Source: Ixodes scapularis
Taxonomy: Eukaryota; Arthropoda; Arachnida; Ixodida; Ixodidae
Length of the DNA stretch: 64,000 bases
NCBI RefSeq assembly: GCF_016920785.2
Contig: NW_024609837.1
Span: 39,735,543-39,799,542 of the forward strand
Direction of reading: 5' to 3'
Both the position numbers and the translations under genes were made by a program. Position 1 is the first letter of the stretch; each line of letters opens with the position of its first letter. The notes below the pieces were generated by a model. It made no database searches and was not told the DNA's origin. It worked only from the letters and a program-made list of their open reading frames with translations. Shown in pieces: positions 34,097-46,012 of this stretch.

Positions 34097-34690
34097 TTAA
34101 TACCTTGCGAGTAAACTGAAAGGGATCGAGAACGCATCTCGATAACCTGTAGTGCAATTCTCAGCGCAAGTGGTGTACCAGCAATGGTGCATTTGCGATC
34201 TCAACCTTAATCCCTCGTCCAACTCTCCCCTTCTCTCCGCGATGCCGGTCACTTTACAGCATGTCCAGCAAGGTGTATTAAAACACACGCATCTTCCGCT
34301 CACGCGCAGAACTGTGAAAGGCATATCGCCGCCAGAATATCGGCGCATGCAGGGAACAGCGAATTCCCAACCCACATGATTATCGATCCGCTCGGCATGA
34401 CGGAAGGGGAACGAACGCGAAGGCAGCAGGTCCCCATTTTTCATTCGTCCAAGGTAAACATGCGCCTCGGCACGGCGCTTCGTCAGGACTGCACCCGTGT
34501 AATCCTTCTGATCCTTTTGTTTGAGAGCTCCACTGTTGTTCTGCCCTCCCCCTTTCCCCGTTTTTCTTCGAGACCTCCCGGCGGATGAAATATTTCTTTC
34601 TCCGCGTGAGCCTGGAGAATTCCACGAAGCGACCTCGAGAATAATAGGCAGCCCTTTCAACTTGGGCTTCCCCACGTGGACTTCTACCAC
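34097..34690 (-). CDS. Longest open frame, 197 codons, probably spurious
   Basis: Longest uninterrupted frame in the window. I recognise no domain, signal peptide or repeat in its translation; it contains a cysteine-rich stretch (residues about 135-145) with no zinc-finger spacing. Antisense frames of 70-81 codons overlap it. No splice sites, poly-A signal or homologous second copy support it. It is listed only because it stands out in length. I would expect it to fail a coding-potential test. Confidence 0.1.
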   Translation of the reverse strand: MVEVHVGKPKLKGLPIILEVASWNSPGSRGERNISSAGRSRRKTGKGGGQNNSGALKQKDQKDYTGAVLTKRRAEAHVYLGRMKNGDLLPSRSFPFRHAERIDNHVGWEFAVPCMRRYSGGDMPFTVLRVSGRCVCFNTPCWTCCKVTGIAERRGELDEGLRLRSQMHHCWYTTCAENCTTGYRDAFSIPFSLLARY

Positions 34691-36793
34691 TGCTGTCTTT
34701 GTTTTTATAATAATAAGTAATTATTATAACTTCGCCATAACTAATGTCGGCCCGAAATTTTAATAATGGTGCAAGAAGGAGGGGGGCAGGACGTTTTTTT
34801 TTTTTTTTTAAACAATACTGAACAAGGATATCGCACGCGAACTTTTCTGCCTGTTTATTGGTCGCGTGATGTAATATATTGTACCCTAAGAAAAAAAGGG
34901 TTGATGTCGGAATAAAAAAAAGGCTGTCCCATTATTGACATTATTGTCAAGCTTGCAGAAGAAAATCAACAATACAAAGGGCAGACAGATAAATGTCTGC
35001 GAATACCCGTTTTCTAGCGATTTTTAAATGACGTTGCCGAAACATATCTCGCACGGTTTTTACAGATTTAGGTTGTATCCTCCACCCGCAATATAATCTC
35101 GGCATGGCAACAAATAGGTCTGTCTCTGTAGCAAGACTGAGTTCAGAAAAAGCGAAGCTTTGATACGTGCAATAATTTATTAGGGACCAGATGAACTAAT
35201 TGCACAACACGCATTGGTCTAACATTTAAGCTGTGAAAGTGGGGTAAAAGGTGACTGCCAGGTGCTCCCAATATTCTTTGGCCCCCATATGCTCCGTCTA
35301 GCCAGCATTCTGTGAAATCTTAGGTGGCAGATAACTTTCCTTGAGACGCTACCTTAAGTCTTCGTAAGAAAATAATGCACAGACATCGCTAAATTTGAGT
35401 CTGCGTAAATCAAGGAAACTATCAAATTAAGTTTAAATGCAAAAGAGAAGGGACATACAGGAAGGTACTTGAAGACCAGCACCAGAATTTGCGCGTCGAG
35501 GAATAGTTTGTACGCTTAAGACATCAAGGGAACCAGCTTTAAGTTATTGAGTGATTCTGCGTCAATTACCTGTTTTAAAAGATCTAGTTTCAGAAAGTAT
35601 GACGATGATGAAATAAATAAAAATGCTTAGGCACCAGCTAAACTATTGACAAACAAAGAATTCGTCGCCGTCGAGTCAAATTCAAGACACAAACAGCGGA
35701 TAAACCATTACTCCATTAGAGCCTTTGCGTACCGCGGTGCCATGTCTGTTTCTATGCCAATCAGTCAATCCCCAGCTCTCTCCTGGTTCTAAAACCATTT
35801 CAGATATATCGCTGAGAGCCACAGTTTTACTTTAAGTGCAACGACGGCAATAGCTGAAGTCCACAGCAAGCGAAAGTATGCCACCAAAAATAAACTGAGT
35901 GGAGTGGAAAAAACCCTAGAAAGCGATGGACGAACTTGTGTGAAATGCTAATGTGCTCAATTAAGCGAGCATTCTAGGAAGAAGAAAAAACTCCCTGGTA
36001 GTTCGAACCTTCAAATACGGGATACTGTGATTTGTCTCATAATTGCCTCATTGGGCCGAACATTTCTGACCTGCACTATTATTATCTGTAACTTTTTGAA
36101 AAACAAAAACAAAAAACAACGATACGTTATAGTGTCTTGTATTACAAGAGATGAAACTAATAAAAGAAGCCGCATAACAAAAGAGGGAGGTAAAAAACAA
36201 AATCTAACGCAATGTCGCCAGTGTCGCTTCAACTTATCTTTTTTTTTTTTAATTTTCGTACACTGGGGTAATAACGATAAGCATTGAAATGTATAATTAG
36301 TTATGCTCGCACTTTTCATTTTTGTCATGACAGAAATCGCCTCCATCAACTTTAATATTTTGTGTAATAATGAACTCATAGTTTCCTAGTCAACTTGTTG
36401 TGATTGAAAATAATAATACTAATTCTCATTTTTAATTATGAATGCAAAATTGTTTGAACAAGTTGTATCGTTTTATTGCAAATTATAGGCTGAATACTAT
36501 TCATACATATATGCACACGAACTTTCAAGAAATGGAAAATCGAGAAGTCCCGTGTTAGCCCACAGGACTGTCACGTCAATAGCTGCGGCACGTCGCGGCG
36601 AAGTCGTTAGACATCGGCGTCGCGTTCACGCACCGTGGGGTAGTGCGTGAACGAAAGCGTTCGGAAAAAAATTGATCTCTCATCATTTTGTTCCGAGCCA
36701 TTTCTGATCACACCAAACAATTCAAACCATTTTTCTAACCCCTAAACACGAGATTTTTTAACCGAGTTCTTCCCATCGACAGTGCTACGACAG
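34691..36793. other. No gene recognised in 2.1 kb
   Basis: AT-rich, with a T-run at about 34794-34809. Frames are under 125 codons, overlap antisense and lack motifs. Confidence 0.4.
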
Positions 36794-36846
36794 AATTTCG
36801 TTAACGGCTATTTCTCTATTTTCCAGAAAGAGCGTACGGTGGGCAT
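36794..36846. repeat. Short repeat shared with 41452-41500
   Basis: About 50 bp ending in TTTCCAGA(G/A)AGCG then GTGGGCAT, with a shared GTTA(A/T)CGGCTAT and pyrimidine-rich stretch, aligns with 41452-41500. The last 8 bp are the left TSD of the hAT element that follows. Confidence 0.6.
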
Positions 36847-37377
36847 CAGTGTTGCGGAGTTGCCACTCCGGAGTTGGAATCATTCCGGAATCATTCCGCA
36901 TTTTCGCGACCCCGGAATGAAATGGGAATGGAATGGCGGCAACGTTCAGGGGAATGGAATGGGAATGGAATTAGATGCCTTTTGCCCGGAATGGAATGGA
37001 AATGAAATGAACCCGGTTCTTCTATTTTTTTTTTTTTTTTGTGTTTACGGTCAGCGAATTTGAGCCAGTCGGCGAGCCAGTTGCTCAGAAAAAAAATGAG
37101 CGGGCGGGAAACAGCTAACCCGCGTGGAGCTCTAACAGATTTATATGGAAAAAAATGCAATACAAAAAAGAAGCGTCAAAGCAAAGAGTAGAGGGGGAGG
37201 GAGGGGGGGGGGGGGGGTGGCGGTGGCGCCTTTCGCACAGGCGACAGGCTTTACTGGCGTTACACGAGAGCGAGCGAAACAAGAAACCAAGCAAAAGAAA
37301 CGAAGGCATGGAGAAAACACGCGCGCACAGACTGAGATCTGAGAGTGGGGGACGACTCATAACTCGCAGAGCTCTGA

Positions 37378-38917
37378 GGCCAGATTCATAAAAAGCCTCT
37401 TACCTACGACAACTTAGCTACGAAGTTCGTAAAGTTACGATAATCGTAAGATGAGGCAAGAAAGGTATTCACAAACGCGTTCTTAAGTGAGAGGAGGAAA
37501 GTTACGACCTCTTACGGAGAAACGATGACTTCCGGTGCGTTGCTATGGCAACGGCGTCTTCGGCAAAACGAACAACCAATTAGAGAGCTAGGCATAGTTC
37601 GGAGCACGTGGATTTTTAACAACAAACACAGGCTAACCACTCGTTGATAGACAGCTCTGTGTATGTCCTGTCCTCTCTGTGTGTAAATGTTTAGTGTTCA
37701 AGCTGATTCTCATAAACACGGGCGACCTTTCCACCACCACTTGTCTGGGGTTCGTGTCCGTGCAGTGGTATATCGACACGAATTAAACGCTTCGTTGACT
37801 GCTACAAACTCGATCGTCACGAAGTCAACACAACTGTCATCGTTGGTAAAAGCCCCGTGCCAGTCGTTTGCAAAGCGACGTAGAAGGAAACAAACCGCCG
37901 CGGCGTTTCTCGCGGCCTCGGAAATGCAGGAGTGAGCCGACGTTAAAAAAGATACGTTTGAACTACGAGAGTGTCAGCAAGAGTCACGCAAATACCTGTT
38001 CACACTCGGAGCGGACGCGTGCGTTTGATCGAAGTGCTGGATGCAGACTTCGTTTCGGTAAGCGCTTCAAGACCGATCTTCTACGATTGCAACTCGATAC
38101 TGACGTGACACTCGGCAAAGAAAGGTTGGACCGGCATCGCGTAGCTCCCAGAAACTGATACAGCTCGACAGTTAAAAATGGCATACTAAGAACAAAGTGT
38201 ACATACCGTGTTGCGAAGGTAATCCATACGGCGTTTATTTGAGCTCTATATCACACAAAACAAGGAGATAGAATCGAGGAGTCTCTTTTCGACGACAGCG
38301 TTCGTCACCGCTGCCTCGGAAAACAAGGTGATCGAAATGATAAGGGGAATCGGTTGACCTCTGAAATTTAGTTCAGCTATCAAACTATTCATACGGGGAG
38401 GGTCCACAAGGGTCGCGCGGGCATATTTCATTCAGCAAGCCAGCCGGTCGTGGGCAGACGGTCTTGGCCAAGGACCGCCTGAGCAATGCTGCGCCGGAAC
38501 GGGTCGGAGTGCCTGCTAGGCCTATATATATTCTGCCGAGCTCGCTTGGTCCGTGGGATCGTTGCCTTTGTTGCCTTTTCCGGGTGTCTGTGGATCCAGC
38601 GTTCATGTTCGTCGTGGTCGGTTTCAAGTACTTCTTCATTTTTTTTTTTTTTTTTTTTTTGCTGCTTGAAGTCGGGACGCGCAAGAAGAGCAGGTAAAAA
38701 ATAAATGTCCGTTGGTCGTCGCGACCGAGCAACTGAGCGACGTTGTCGGCCATGTTAATTTGATCGTAGAAAGTGCGCAAGACAGCTTCGGAGCTGTCGT
38801 AGGATTCTGTCGTAACCTGCGCAAAAGTTACGACAATTTCGTTTCAAGAATACGGATTTTCTCTCAAATTTGTCGTATGCATTTTTTTCGTCGTAAGTTC
38901 GCTTTGAGAATCCGGCC
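37378..38917. mobile_element. Nested element with GGCC(A/G)GATTC termini, 1540 bp
   Basis: The left end GGCCAGATTCATAAAAAGC and the complement of the right end, GGCCGGATTCTCAAAGC, are imperfect inverted repeats. TCTGA lies immediately outside both (37373-37377 and 38918-38922). Subterminal TTACGA/TCGTAA motifs recur at both ends. A plus-strand stretch at about 38028-38157 (CRLRFGKRFKTDLLRLQ) vaguely recalls a Harbinger-type transposase N-terminus, but I do not rely on it. The superfamily is unresolved. Confidence 0.55.
38639..38660. repeat. T-run of about 22 bp
   Basis: Uninterrupted T run inside the nested element, about 115 bp downstream of a TATATATA string at 38523. On the minus strand it reads as poly-A. 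It may be the tail of a small retroposed copy, but no TSD was found. Confidence 0.8.
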
Positions 38918-40209
38918 TCTGATAACTCGTTGACTCGCGCGCCGCCGAAAGAGGATCAGTTATTTTTTTCGTATAGTTCGAGGAGCGTTGTTTAGCCGGT
39001 GGCCAAACCTGCTGCCTTCCAAGTTCATTCGCGCGCACTCCTTTGAAGTGCGAACTGTGGGTTTGCTTCGACAATAAAACAAAGCAAAATTCACTTCTCT
39101 CTTCTCTTGCGCTTTGCTCTGACACTTGTTTTATTATTCTGCATTTTTACGTGTAAGTCCGCTTTTACTTGAACTTTCTTCTGATGCTTGTTTTCTGGGT
39201 TATATGTTTTACATTCAAGTGGGTTAGGGTTACAAGCAAGCTAGCGGATTCCCGCTCATTTCCTTCGACTTTAGACTCTGCCTACTTTTTTTCACCTGGT
39301 GATGGACCGCTGCGGAGGCTATGAGTCACCCCAGGCAATCCAGCACCGTGAGCGGGACTATACACGCAAGGCGCGTTACTGCGCCTCAGGGTCACGCAAC
39401 GCTCAGAAGGCACTGGATTGGTTTCGATGGCTCTCGTGCTGTCTGGTGCGGTCCATCGTAAGGTGAAGTAGATTGTCATCACCGCTCTTGTCGCGTGACC
39501 GAACTGACTAGACCTGCAGAAAGACTGTTTTGTGACAAGGTCTCTCGTGCTGCGCCGTAGAGGTTGCACTTTGCCAGAGGATGTGTTCCTGCCACTGTGC
39601 ATGGAGTCGCTTCCAGCAGCGTACTAACCGTATTGCTGTGCAGGTAGTTGAAGAATACAGTACTTAATATAGCTTATTTCTGCGCCACGCACAAACTGAA
39701 TACTTTTATGGTCTTATCAAGCAAAAAGGCTGGCCGCGTATGTCCTAGAAGACAAATGTAAAAAATAGTTTGCCAAAGAAAATTAGTGGATTTACGTTTT
39801 GCTGTTTGTTGCGAGCCACGTGGTCGAAAGACCGACGTTTTAAACAAGCATCGACATATCAAGAGGCTTTCTCAATGTTTGCAGTACAATGTAAAAAACA
39901 CTTCGTGCCACTGGCGCTCCGCTTAATAAAATCAGTGCTTTTTTTGAGGCATTTTGCATTTTGTTGCAATTGTCTACGCGTTTGATATTGTCAGCTTTAT
40001 GGTGCTTATGCCGGCAACACAATGTAGCTGTCAAGAGCCAATTTTTACGTTTTGGAATTAGAGGAATGGAATGGAACGATCCAGCCATTCCAGGAGTGGG
40101 AATGGGCCCAGTGTCCCCATTCCTAGGAATTGAATTATTGAAAACTCTAATTCCCCGGAATGGAATTGGAATGGAATGGGGGTGCCCATTCCGCAACACT
40201 GGTGGGCAT

Positions 40210-41451
40210 CAGGTACTACAAATTCCAGACATTTCTGTTTATTTTTTGTTCCGCAGCACGTGAAAGCGCGTCTCCCGGAACGAGTTCTTGGCATTGACAG
40301 TAGTGAGTTTTACACAGCTCGCTAGGCGCGCTTTTGTTCGCCTCACTCGGGATAGTGCACGTGGAACCCCTCCATTATGTTTTCATTTTCATAGTGCACA
40401 GAAGCTCGGCATTGCACGTGCTTGCACTAGGAGAGGAAGTTAAAGTATCTTCACTCTGGGTTGTGAAAAAATTACGCCAGGCGGCGATGCCCCAACTTCT
40501 CGCCGAAAAAAAAAAAAAAAAAGATGGGGGGGGGGGGGGGGGGGGGGGGGGAGTAGGGGCTTACGCTCTGGAGCCCCGAAGAAGTAGGGGCTCACCACTG
40601 CACATGCGCTGAACTCTAACTGCTTTTTTGTGTTAGCGCTGCCCCTAAGACCCCCAAAGCAAATATAACGGCGCCCTGCATCGCTGTCCTCAGAAGAAAT
40701 CCGTCATGATCGCTGCACTATTAGCCGCGTTCGTTGTAAATATATGGTGCAGCAGGTGGTTGCCTAGTGATGATCTCAACCTGTCTTTTATATCGTATTC
40801 TCATTTTGGCCATTCTTAAGCCTGAAGAGACGTGGTAATTGTTGACATGGCAGCGTCTCATGAACCCTACTGGCTTATTTTGACTCGATCTCGTACACGA
40901 GTGAAGACACAGAAAAGAAACGGGTGAGGAACGTACAATCGCTGAGTCACAACTCACTCAAGAGCCCGAAAGCAAAAAAACTTGAGTCGCGTCACGTGCC
41001 GCAAAACAGCACGTCTGATCGATTGTGCGTTGTACAGGGGGTATGATGTACAAAAAGAGAGGGGGAGAGCTACAAGGGAGAGGGAGAAAAGGCTTTCTTG
41101 AAAAGGAAAAAAAGATGATATCGTATTTACTTGGTCTTGACTTCAAAGATTTAATGATTGTTTGAAAACAGGTAGATTTGGGTTTACCTTACCCACTATC
41201 TTTGACGCAAGCAACATAAAATGTTTGTTAAGCATAAATATATTATGTGTTTTTATTTTTCACTTTGTTAATTTAGGTTTTTAGCCGTATTGGCGCTGCA
41301 AGTGAGAAACGCAAGCAAAGCACGCTGCGTGTTGAAACTCCCATACAGCAAATCGGCGGCGCGAGTTTCGCCGTGCTCGTATCCCCCAATGAATTGGGGC
41401 CCCCGAGTGCGAAGGCCCCCTATTCTAAAACTCCCTAGTGCTTCAACGCCA
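40210..41451. other. No gene recognised
   Basis: GAGTTCTTGGCATTGACAGT near 40283 resembles GAGTTCTTCCCATCGACAGT near 36765, so the hAT element appears to sit inside or beside a diverged direct repeat. An A-run plus the G-run 40526-40551 lie here. Confidence 0.4.
40526..40551. repeat. Poly-G tract, 26 bp
   Basis: Uninterrupted G run preceded by a 17-bp A-run a few bases upstream. Confidence 0.95.
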
Positions 41452-41500
41452 TTTTGTTATCGGCTATATTTTGTTTCCAGAGAGCGCCTGCTGTGGGCAT
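41452..41500. repeat. Short repeat shared with 36794-36846
   Basis: Aligns with the sequence left of the hAT element, including the terminal GTGGGCAT. It directly precedes the Tx1/L1-like reverse transcriptase, so it may be part of that LINE family. Confidence 0.6.
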
Positions 41501-41504
41501 GGGA

Positions 41505-43630
41505 GAGAGTTGACGGACAAAAAAGATATCCAAGAAGCCTTTGTATCCCAATACGGTGAACGTATTGCGCTAAAATTATGTTCTACGTACACTAGAAGGA
41601 GAAAAATAATAAATATAATAAATGGAATGCTAAACCATAATACTGAGATGATCACAAGCAGAACAAAGCATTCCATATAGAAGAAATGGAAACCAATATT
41701 GCTGAAATGAATAGGCGGAAGGCTCCAGGCCCGGACGGACTGGCAGGAGATTTCTACAAGAACCGGAAAAAGGAACTTGCACTACTACTTCCTTGCGCGT
41801 TCAACCAGTCGCACAAGGAAGGACTCTCACCACCCTCATTCCCAAGAGCACACACGATACTAATCTCGAAGTCAAAGGATCCCGAGAAACTACAGCAAAT
41901 TGAAGGATACAGACCAATCAACCTTCTAAACGGGGATTATAAAATATTTTCCCGACAGCTAGCAAGCCGAATTTAAGACGCGATAACTACAGTCGTATTT
42001 GAACATCAAATCTGACCTTTAAAAATAATAAACATACAAACAAACCTAAACATCGTACGATCTATGCTAGAGGTATGCCAGCGAAATCCTCAAATGGTTT
42101 CGATATTACAAATCGACCTTCCAAAGGTCTTTGATAGAGTGGAACATTCCTTTTTTTTTCTCTCACTACTGGAACAGATCCAAATAGGCCAAATAATTGA
42201 GAAAGGTGCAAAACATCATTACCAAAAATAGAACGGATTTTTTTTAGTTAACGGAGAACTCCCAAGAGCCGTCCAAGTTCAACTCTCCGTACGTTCAATG
42301 GATCCCCGCCCTCACCATTCCTCTTCGAAATATATTTGAAGCCCACCTGCAGAGACATTATGAACAACAACCTGGCGCAGGGGTTTCGTCTCTATGGCTG
42401 TTAGGTGAAGATACTCGCTTATGCTGATGACGTAGTGCTCGTGTTTGCAGATAAACCCAGCATACAAGGAGAAATGTCATGCATTTACGAGCTGTGTGCT
42501 TCCTCTCCTGCGTTTGTCAACAAAAAAGGGTTGTGGCTCCTGGTGCGGGGAGTGCGAGACAACACCATCCCAATTTGTGGACATCCCATGGTCAGCGAAA
42601 AAGCCACAATTTTTAGATGCACCATTCAGTGCTACGGACAATCCCAAGTCAGTTTAAGGCAATGTCCAAACGGGTTTTAAAGCAGCTGGTCGCATGTGAA
42701 ACAAGAGATACCCTTCGATCTTTGGCCGAGTTGCAGTATGTAGCACCTTCGTTTTCACAAAAGTGACGTGTCTTCTTCAGGGCGTGCACTGTTCAAGGAC
42801 GACCTTCAATATGTTTTATAGAATTTTCGCGACATTCTTAGTTCGGCAACCGCAATACCCCTTTCTCAAAATCTACAAAAATGTGTTTCGACAGAATATA
42901 TCAAACCATGGATCCAAACAGATGAAGCGAATAGTAAAACAATTCTGCGAGATATTTATAAGGTTGTAGCAGACACCTTAGGATTTTTGAGAGTTGGATT
43001 TGATGAAGCCTTGTTACCGTCTTGCTCAAAGAAGAGTCCAGTAGAACAGTTACTCATATCATCGATCCCAGACCCGTTATATTGCTAATGTCCTTTTTAA
43101 ACCGCCGTAGAAATGCAATATAAAGTTAATTAAAGGATTAAACGGATGCCGGTGCCCCTAAAATGTGAGACATACTACCTTTGCTTTTATTCAAGAACTG
43201 TACCAGTAAAATAATGAATTAAATACCGAGGAATTGAAGAACTATGGTCAATGGACACCAGGCATCGTAGACAAACCGAAACGTTTACGCGTGCGTTTGT
43301 ACTACGCGTCGACACAGTCTTATTTGGCGATGTTTCCACAAGACAAATAAATAGATATATTGAAGTTGAGGAAAACATTTTGATAATTGCGTTTCCCCGT
43401 CCGCTTAGATAGCGTGCTCGACACAATTGCAGTGTTGGTGCTTTACAGCCTGTGGAAACAAAGGAAGCTTGACACTGAAGGAGTTTCCGAACCCGCATAG
43501 GTAAATTTAAAGAACATTGCGATTACGGTATGGCAACGCATGCTTAGTATTAGCGATGACGAAGAGTGGAAGGATGTGGTGAGAAATTCGACTCTCACGC
43601 GACATCCAATACGTCTAGTTTTCTAAAATA
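41505..43630 (+). pseudogene. L1/Tx1-type LINE reverse transcriptase, decayed
   Basis: Plus-strand frames show, in order: RRKAPGPDGL and FYK near 41715-41765 (RT motif 0/1); YRPINLLNGDYKI near 41910-41945 (motif 2); IDLPKVFDRVEHSF near 42110-42150 (motif A region with the first catalytic Asp); LAYADDVVLV with YADD at 42420-42431 (motif C, both Asp kept); a thumb-like FYRIFATFL near 42811; and a weak C-terminal match to about 43500. The Y-R-P-I-N-L-L and A-Y-A-D-D-V signatures are of L1/Tx1 type. Stops and shifts separate the segments. The endonuclease is not visible upstream, consistent with 5' truncation. The 3' end near 43630 has an A-rich AAAATAAAACTAAAAT tail. Confidence 0.75.
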
Positions 43631-43824
43631 AAACTAAAATAGACTCTTTCTTTTCAGGAACGGATATGAAGCATGATTGTCTTTGCTCACGATTAACCTC
43701 GTACTCTCTTCTGCGAAACGTATTGTATTACGTACTAACCGTGTATAATTATGCTTTTTGAGTGAGTTATGTGTATACAGTAAATATATTTTTATAAAGT
43801 GTAAATAAATGCATAAAAAAAAGC

Positions 43825-43955
43825 TATGGCGTAGCTCAGTGGTAAGGCTTTTACTGTACACCCAGCGGACCCAGGTTCCATTCCCGCCAACCGCGGGAAT
43901 CGAACCTGGGTCCACTGCGTGTGAAGCGGATACGTTACCGCTGAGTTCCACCATA
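43825..43955. repeat. Head-to-head inverted pair of tRNA-like sequences
   Basis: A 131-bp palindrome centred near 43890. On the plus strand: A box TAGCTCAGTGG (43832-43842) and B box GGTTCCATTCC (43874-43884). On the minus strand: A-box-like AACTCAGCGG (43947-43938) and B box GGTTCGATTCC (43906-43896). The minus copy has TTCACACG in the anticodon-loop region, suggesting valine-CAC ancestry. Neither folds cleanly enough to call a functional tRNA. It looks like two SINE heads or tRNA pseudogenes in inverted array. Confidence 0.65.
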
Positions 43956-43956
43956 C

Positions 43957-44382
43957 TCATTTTTTTCTTCACTGCCTGAGATACACCATAAATTTTGTTC
44001 CACTCCCGCAATTGGCGACGGACGCCCTACATCGCCAACTACAACATCAACAAGTATAACTGACGTTATTTCCAATGTTGGGAAGAGCTTATAACAGCTA
44101 TCACTGCAAAAGGGTACTGGCGTGTTTTTGCTGTATTTACCAGTCGCGTGTTCCCTACCGAGATTTTTATTAAAAAAATATTTCTCACATGCGTTACAAA
44201 AAACATTAAAATCTCAAACCACTTTTTCAAAATAAGCGCCGTTAGACCAAAACATTTACGCCTAAGATGGGCCGCAGAAAATTTTAATAATAAAAAAAAT
44301 TACAGGAGGACGCTAACGCTTCGCCTTTAACAGTGGAACGCGACAGCTAAATATAAACCCCGCTCGTTCCCAAGCCGTGCGA
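43957..44382. other. No feature recognised
   Basis: AT-rich spacer between two tRNA-like regions. Nothing else seen. Confidence 0.4.
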
Positions 44383-44383
44383 G

Positions 44384-44448
44384 CGTGGCTGCGTGGCCCG
44401 GTCGGTAGTGTGTCTGTCTCGCAACCAAGCGGTCGTGGGTTCGATTCA
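44384..44448 (+). repeat. tRNA-like SINE head
   Basis: The A-box-like TGGCCCGGTCGGTAG starts at about 44394 and the B box GGGTTCGATTC lies at about 44437-44447, at tRNA-like spacing. The 3' side (AAGTAATTCATTTGCC...) does not complete an acceptor stem, so this is a tRNA-derived repeat head and not a tRNA gene. No second copy in the window. Confidence 0.5.
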
Positions 44449-44450
44449 AG

Positions 44451-44923
44451 TAATTCATTTGCCTCTTTAAGGATTACTTGTCGACCAATCAGGATGTTCC
44501 CGTCCACCAAAGCCCACACCAGCGCAGACGTCGGCTCTCCTGCAACACAAGCTCATTAAAGTGCTCGCTTTAAGAACCGCAGAAGCCATTGTTTGCAGTA
44601 ACCATATTTATATCGCCACCGCGTCGAAGTATATTCGGACGCTGCCCGCAGCTTCACAAAGTTGCAATAAAAGGAATTAAGAGACTTTTAATAAAGAGGC
44701 AAATCATATCTAGCTTCACCTTCTTCTTATATAGGGCCGAAATCTTGTTAAAAGTCCCGTATACCGGTCGTTAAGAAACATTGCATACCAGCCAAAATTA
44801 CCTTGTGAAGTGGAAACAAAACGCCCTTTCAAGGCCGATCGACATACCTTTGTACAAATATGCGTGCAGTCTATTTGCGACTCTTGATGTGCGGGATAGT
44901 TTCGTAAAACCCTATGCCACCCG
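44451..44923. other. No feature recognised
   Basis: Possible body of the SINE whose head is at 44384-44448, but its 3' boundary could not be set. No gene seen. Confidence 0.35.

Positions 44924-44961
<38 letters not shown>
44924..44961. repeat. Poly-C tract, 38 bp
   Basis: Longest C/G homopolymer in the window, uninterrupted. Flanks are CpG-rich and contain no recognised element. Confidence 0.95.
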
Positions 44962-46012
44962 ATGCGCGCGAAGATGAAACCGCGAACACGCGAGAGCGAG
45001 GGAGGCTTGCCTCATAGAGAGAATCCTCTGGAATCCGCCATTACCACGTCGGTTCCACATGAGTTCCTTGGCCAAACATCGCGGCTCGAGCCACCGGTCA
45101 GGCCACGGTTCAGTAATCCGTAACCGCTGAGTGCACACGAATCTCTGCCGTCGCCAGATTGGAACCAGCGCTACCCGTTTTCAGCGCGCAGTGAAGCTGA
45201 TAGATAACAGCGCCCCCGGCCGAGGAGTTCCGACCTTGAGCTCCACGTCGTCGCTTGCGCGCGCTTGAGCAGAGTCACCGAGAACACAAGGCCTGCGCCA
45301 CAGACACAGCGCTCCTACATTATAGAAAAGTCACGGTCTGCAGACATGATGACAACATTATTTGCGGACCGGTCTTAAGCATGTTCGAAGCTTCATTCAT
45401 ACGTATGTTTCGAACATTGTATGTAGACCCTCTTTTTCTTTTTGTATGATGTATTAGCAGTGTGAGCTAGGCCTAACGCATTCTCCTTGTACGTCTAGAG
45501 TAGCATTGTTACCGTCGTTTCGGCAACTGCATGATTCTTTTGGTGTAATGATTACTACGCTTTGCGGTGGTATCCACTGCAGGACCCATTCGTGTAGTAC
45601 ATTATCCGTCTCAAATTTCTTCCCTGCCCTGGTGAGAAATCGCATATGCATGAGACATTTCTTGGTCAAACAAACGCGTATGAATAAATAAGATCATATG
45701 AGAGCGTACGAGAAATTTATAAGAACCTTTTGGAACAATATAAGATATAGGACGGTATCAGAAAAGCATCACTTTCTTATAATTTATGATATACTCATAA
45801 TTTGTTATATTATTATAAGGTTCTTTTAGGCTCTTATATAATCTTATTTGTTCATATGCATTTATTAGACAAAGAAATTTCTTATACCTATAAGATATTC
45901 ACTTGTGTACCAGATTTTGTTTGTATGGGTATATAAACGAAATAATGTGAGCACGAGCTCTCTTCCCCTTGCTTCAAATTCGGCCAGCGAAAATGGCAAT
46001 GCGTAACACGCT
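44962..46012. other. No gene recognised
   Basis: 45700-45910 is AT-rich and holds repeated, partly inverted variants of TATAAGAACCTT (for example near 45717 and, complemented, near 45815), suggesting a decayed AT-rich fold-back element. It ends at the left TSD of the I-type LINE. Confidence 0.4.

Larger units (their letters stand above)
36847..40201. mobile_element. hAT element with perfect 8-bp TSD, 3355 bp
   Basis: The termini CAGTGTTGCGGA (36847-36858) and TCCGCAACACTG (40190-40201) are perfect 12-bp inverted repeats. GTGGGCAT flanks both ends (36839-36846 and 40202-40209). Both subterminal zones are packed with GGAATGGAATGG-type repeats (36878-37015 and 40062-40190), typical of hAT transposase binding regions. 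No hAT transposase remnant was recognised, so it is probably non-autonomous. A second element (37378-38917) sits inside. Confidence 0.85.

Noticed and set aside
34097..34690. 197-codon minus-strand frame as a host gene
   Set aside because: No recognisable domain, no splice or poly-A support, overlapping antisense frames. Kept only as a very low-confidence entry.
38028..38157. Harbinger-like transposase N-terminus in the nested element
   Set aside because: The resemblance is short, needs a frame change, and the 5-bp TCTGA flanks do not fit the usual 3-bp Harbinger duplication.
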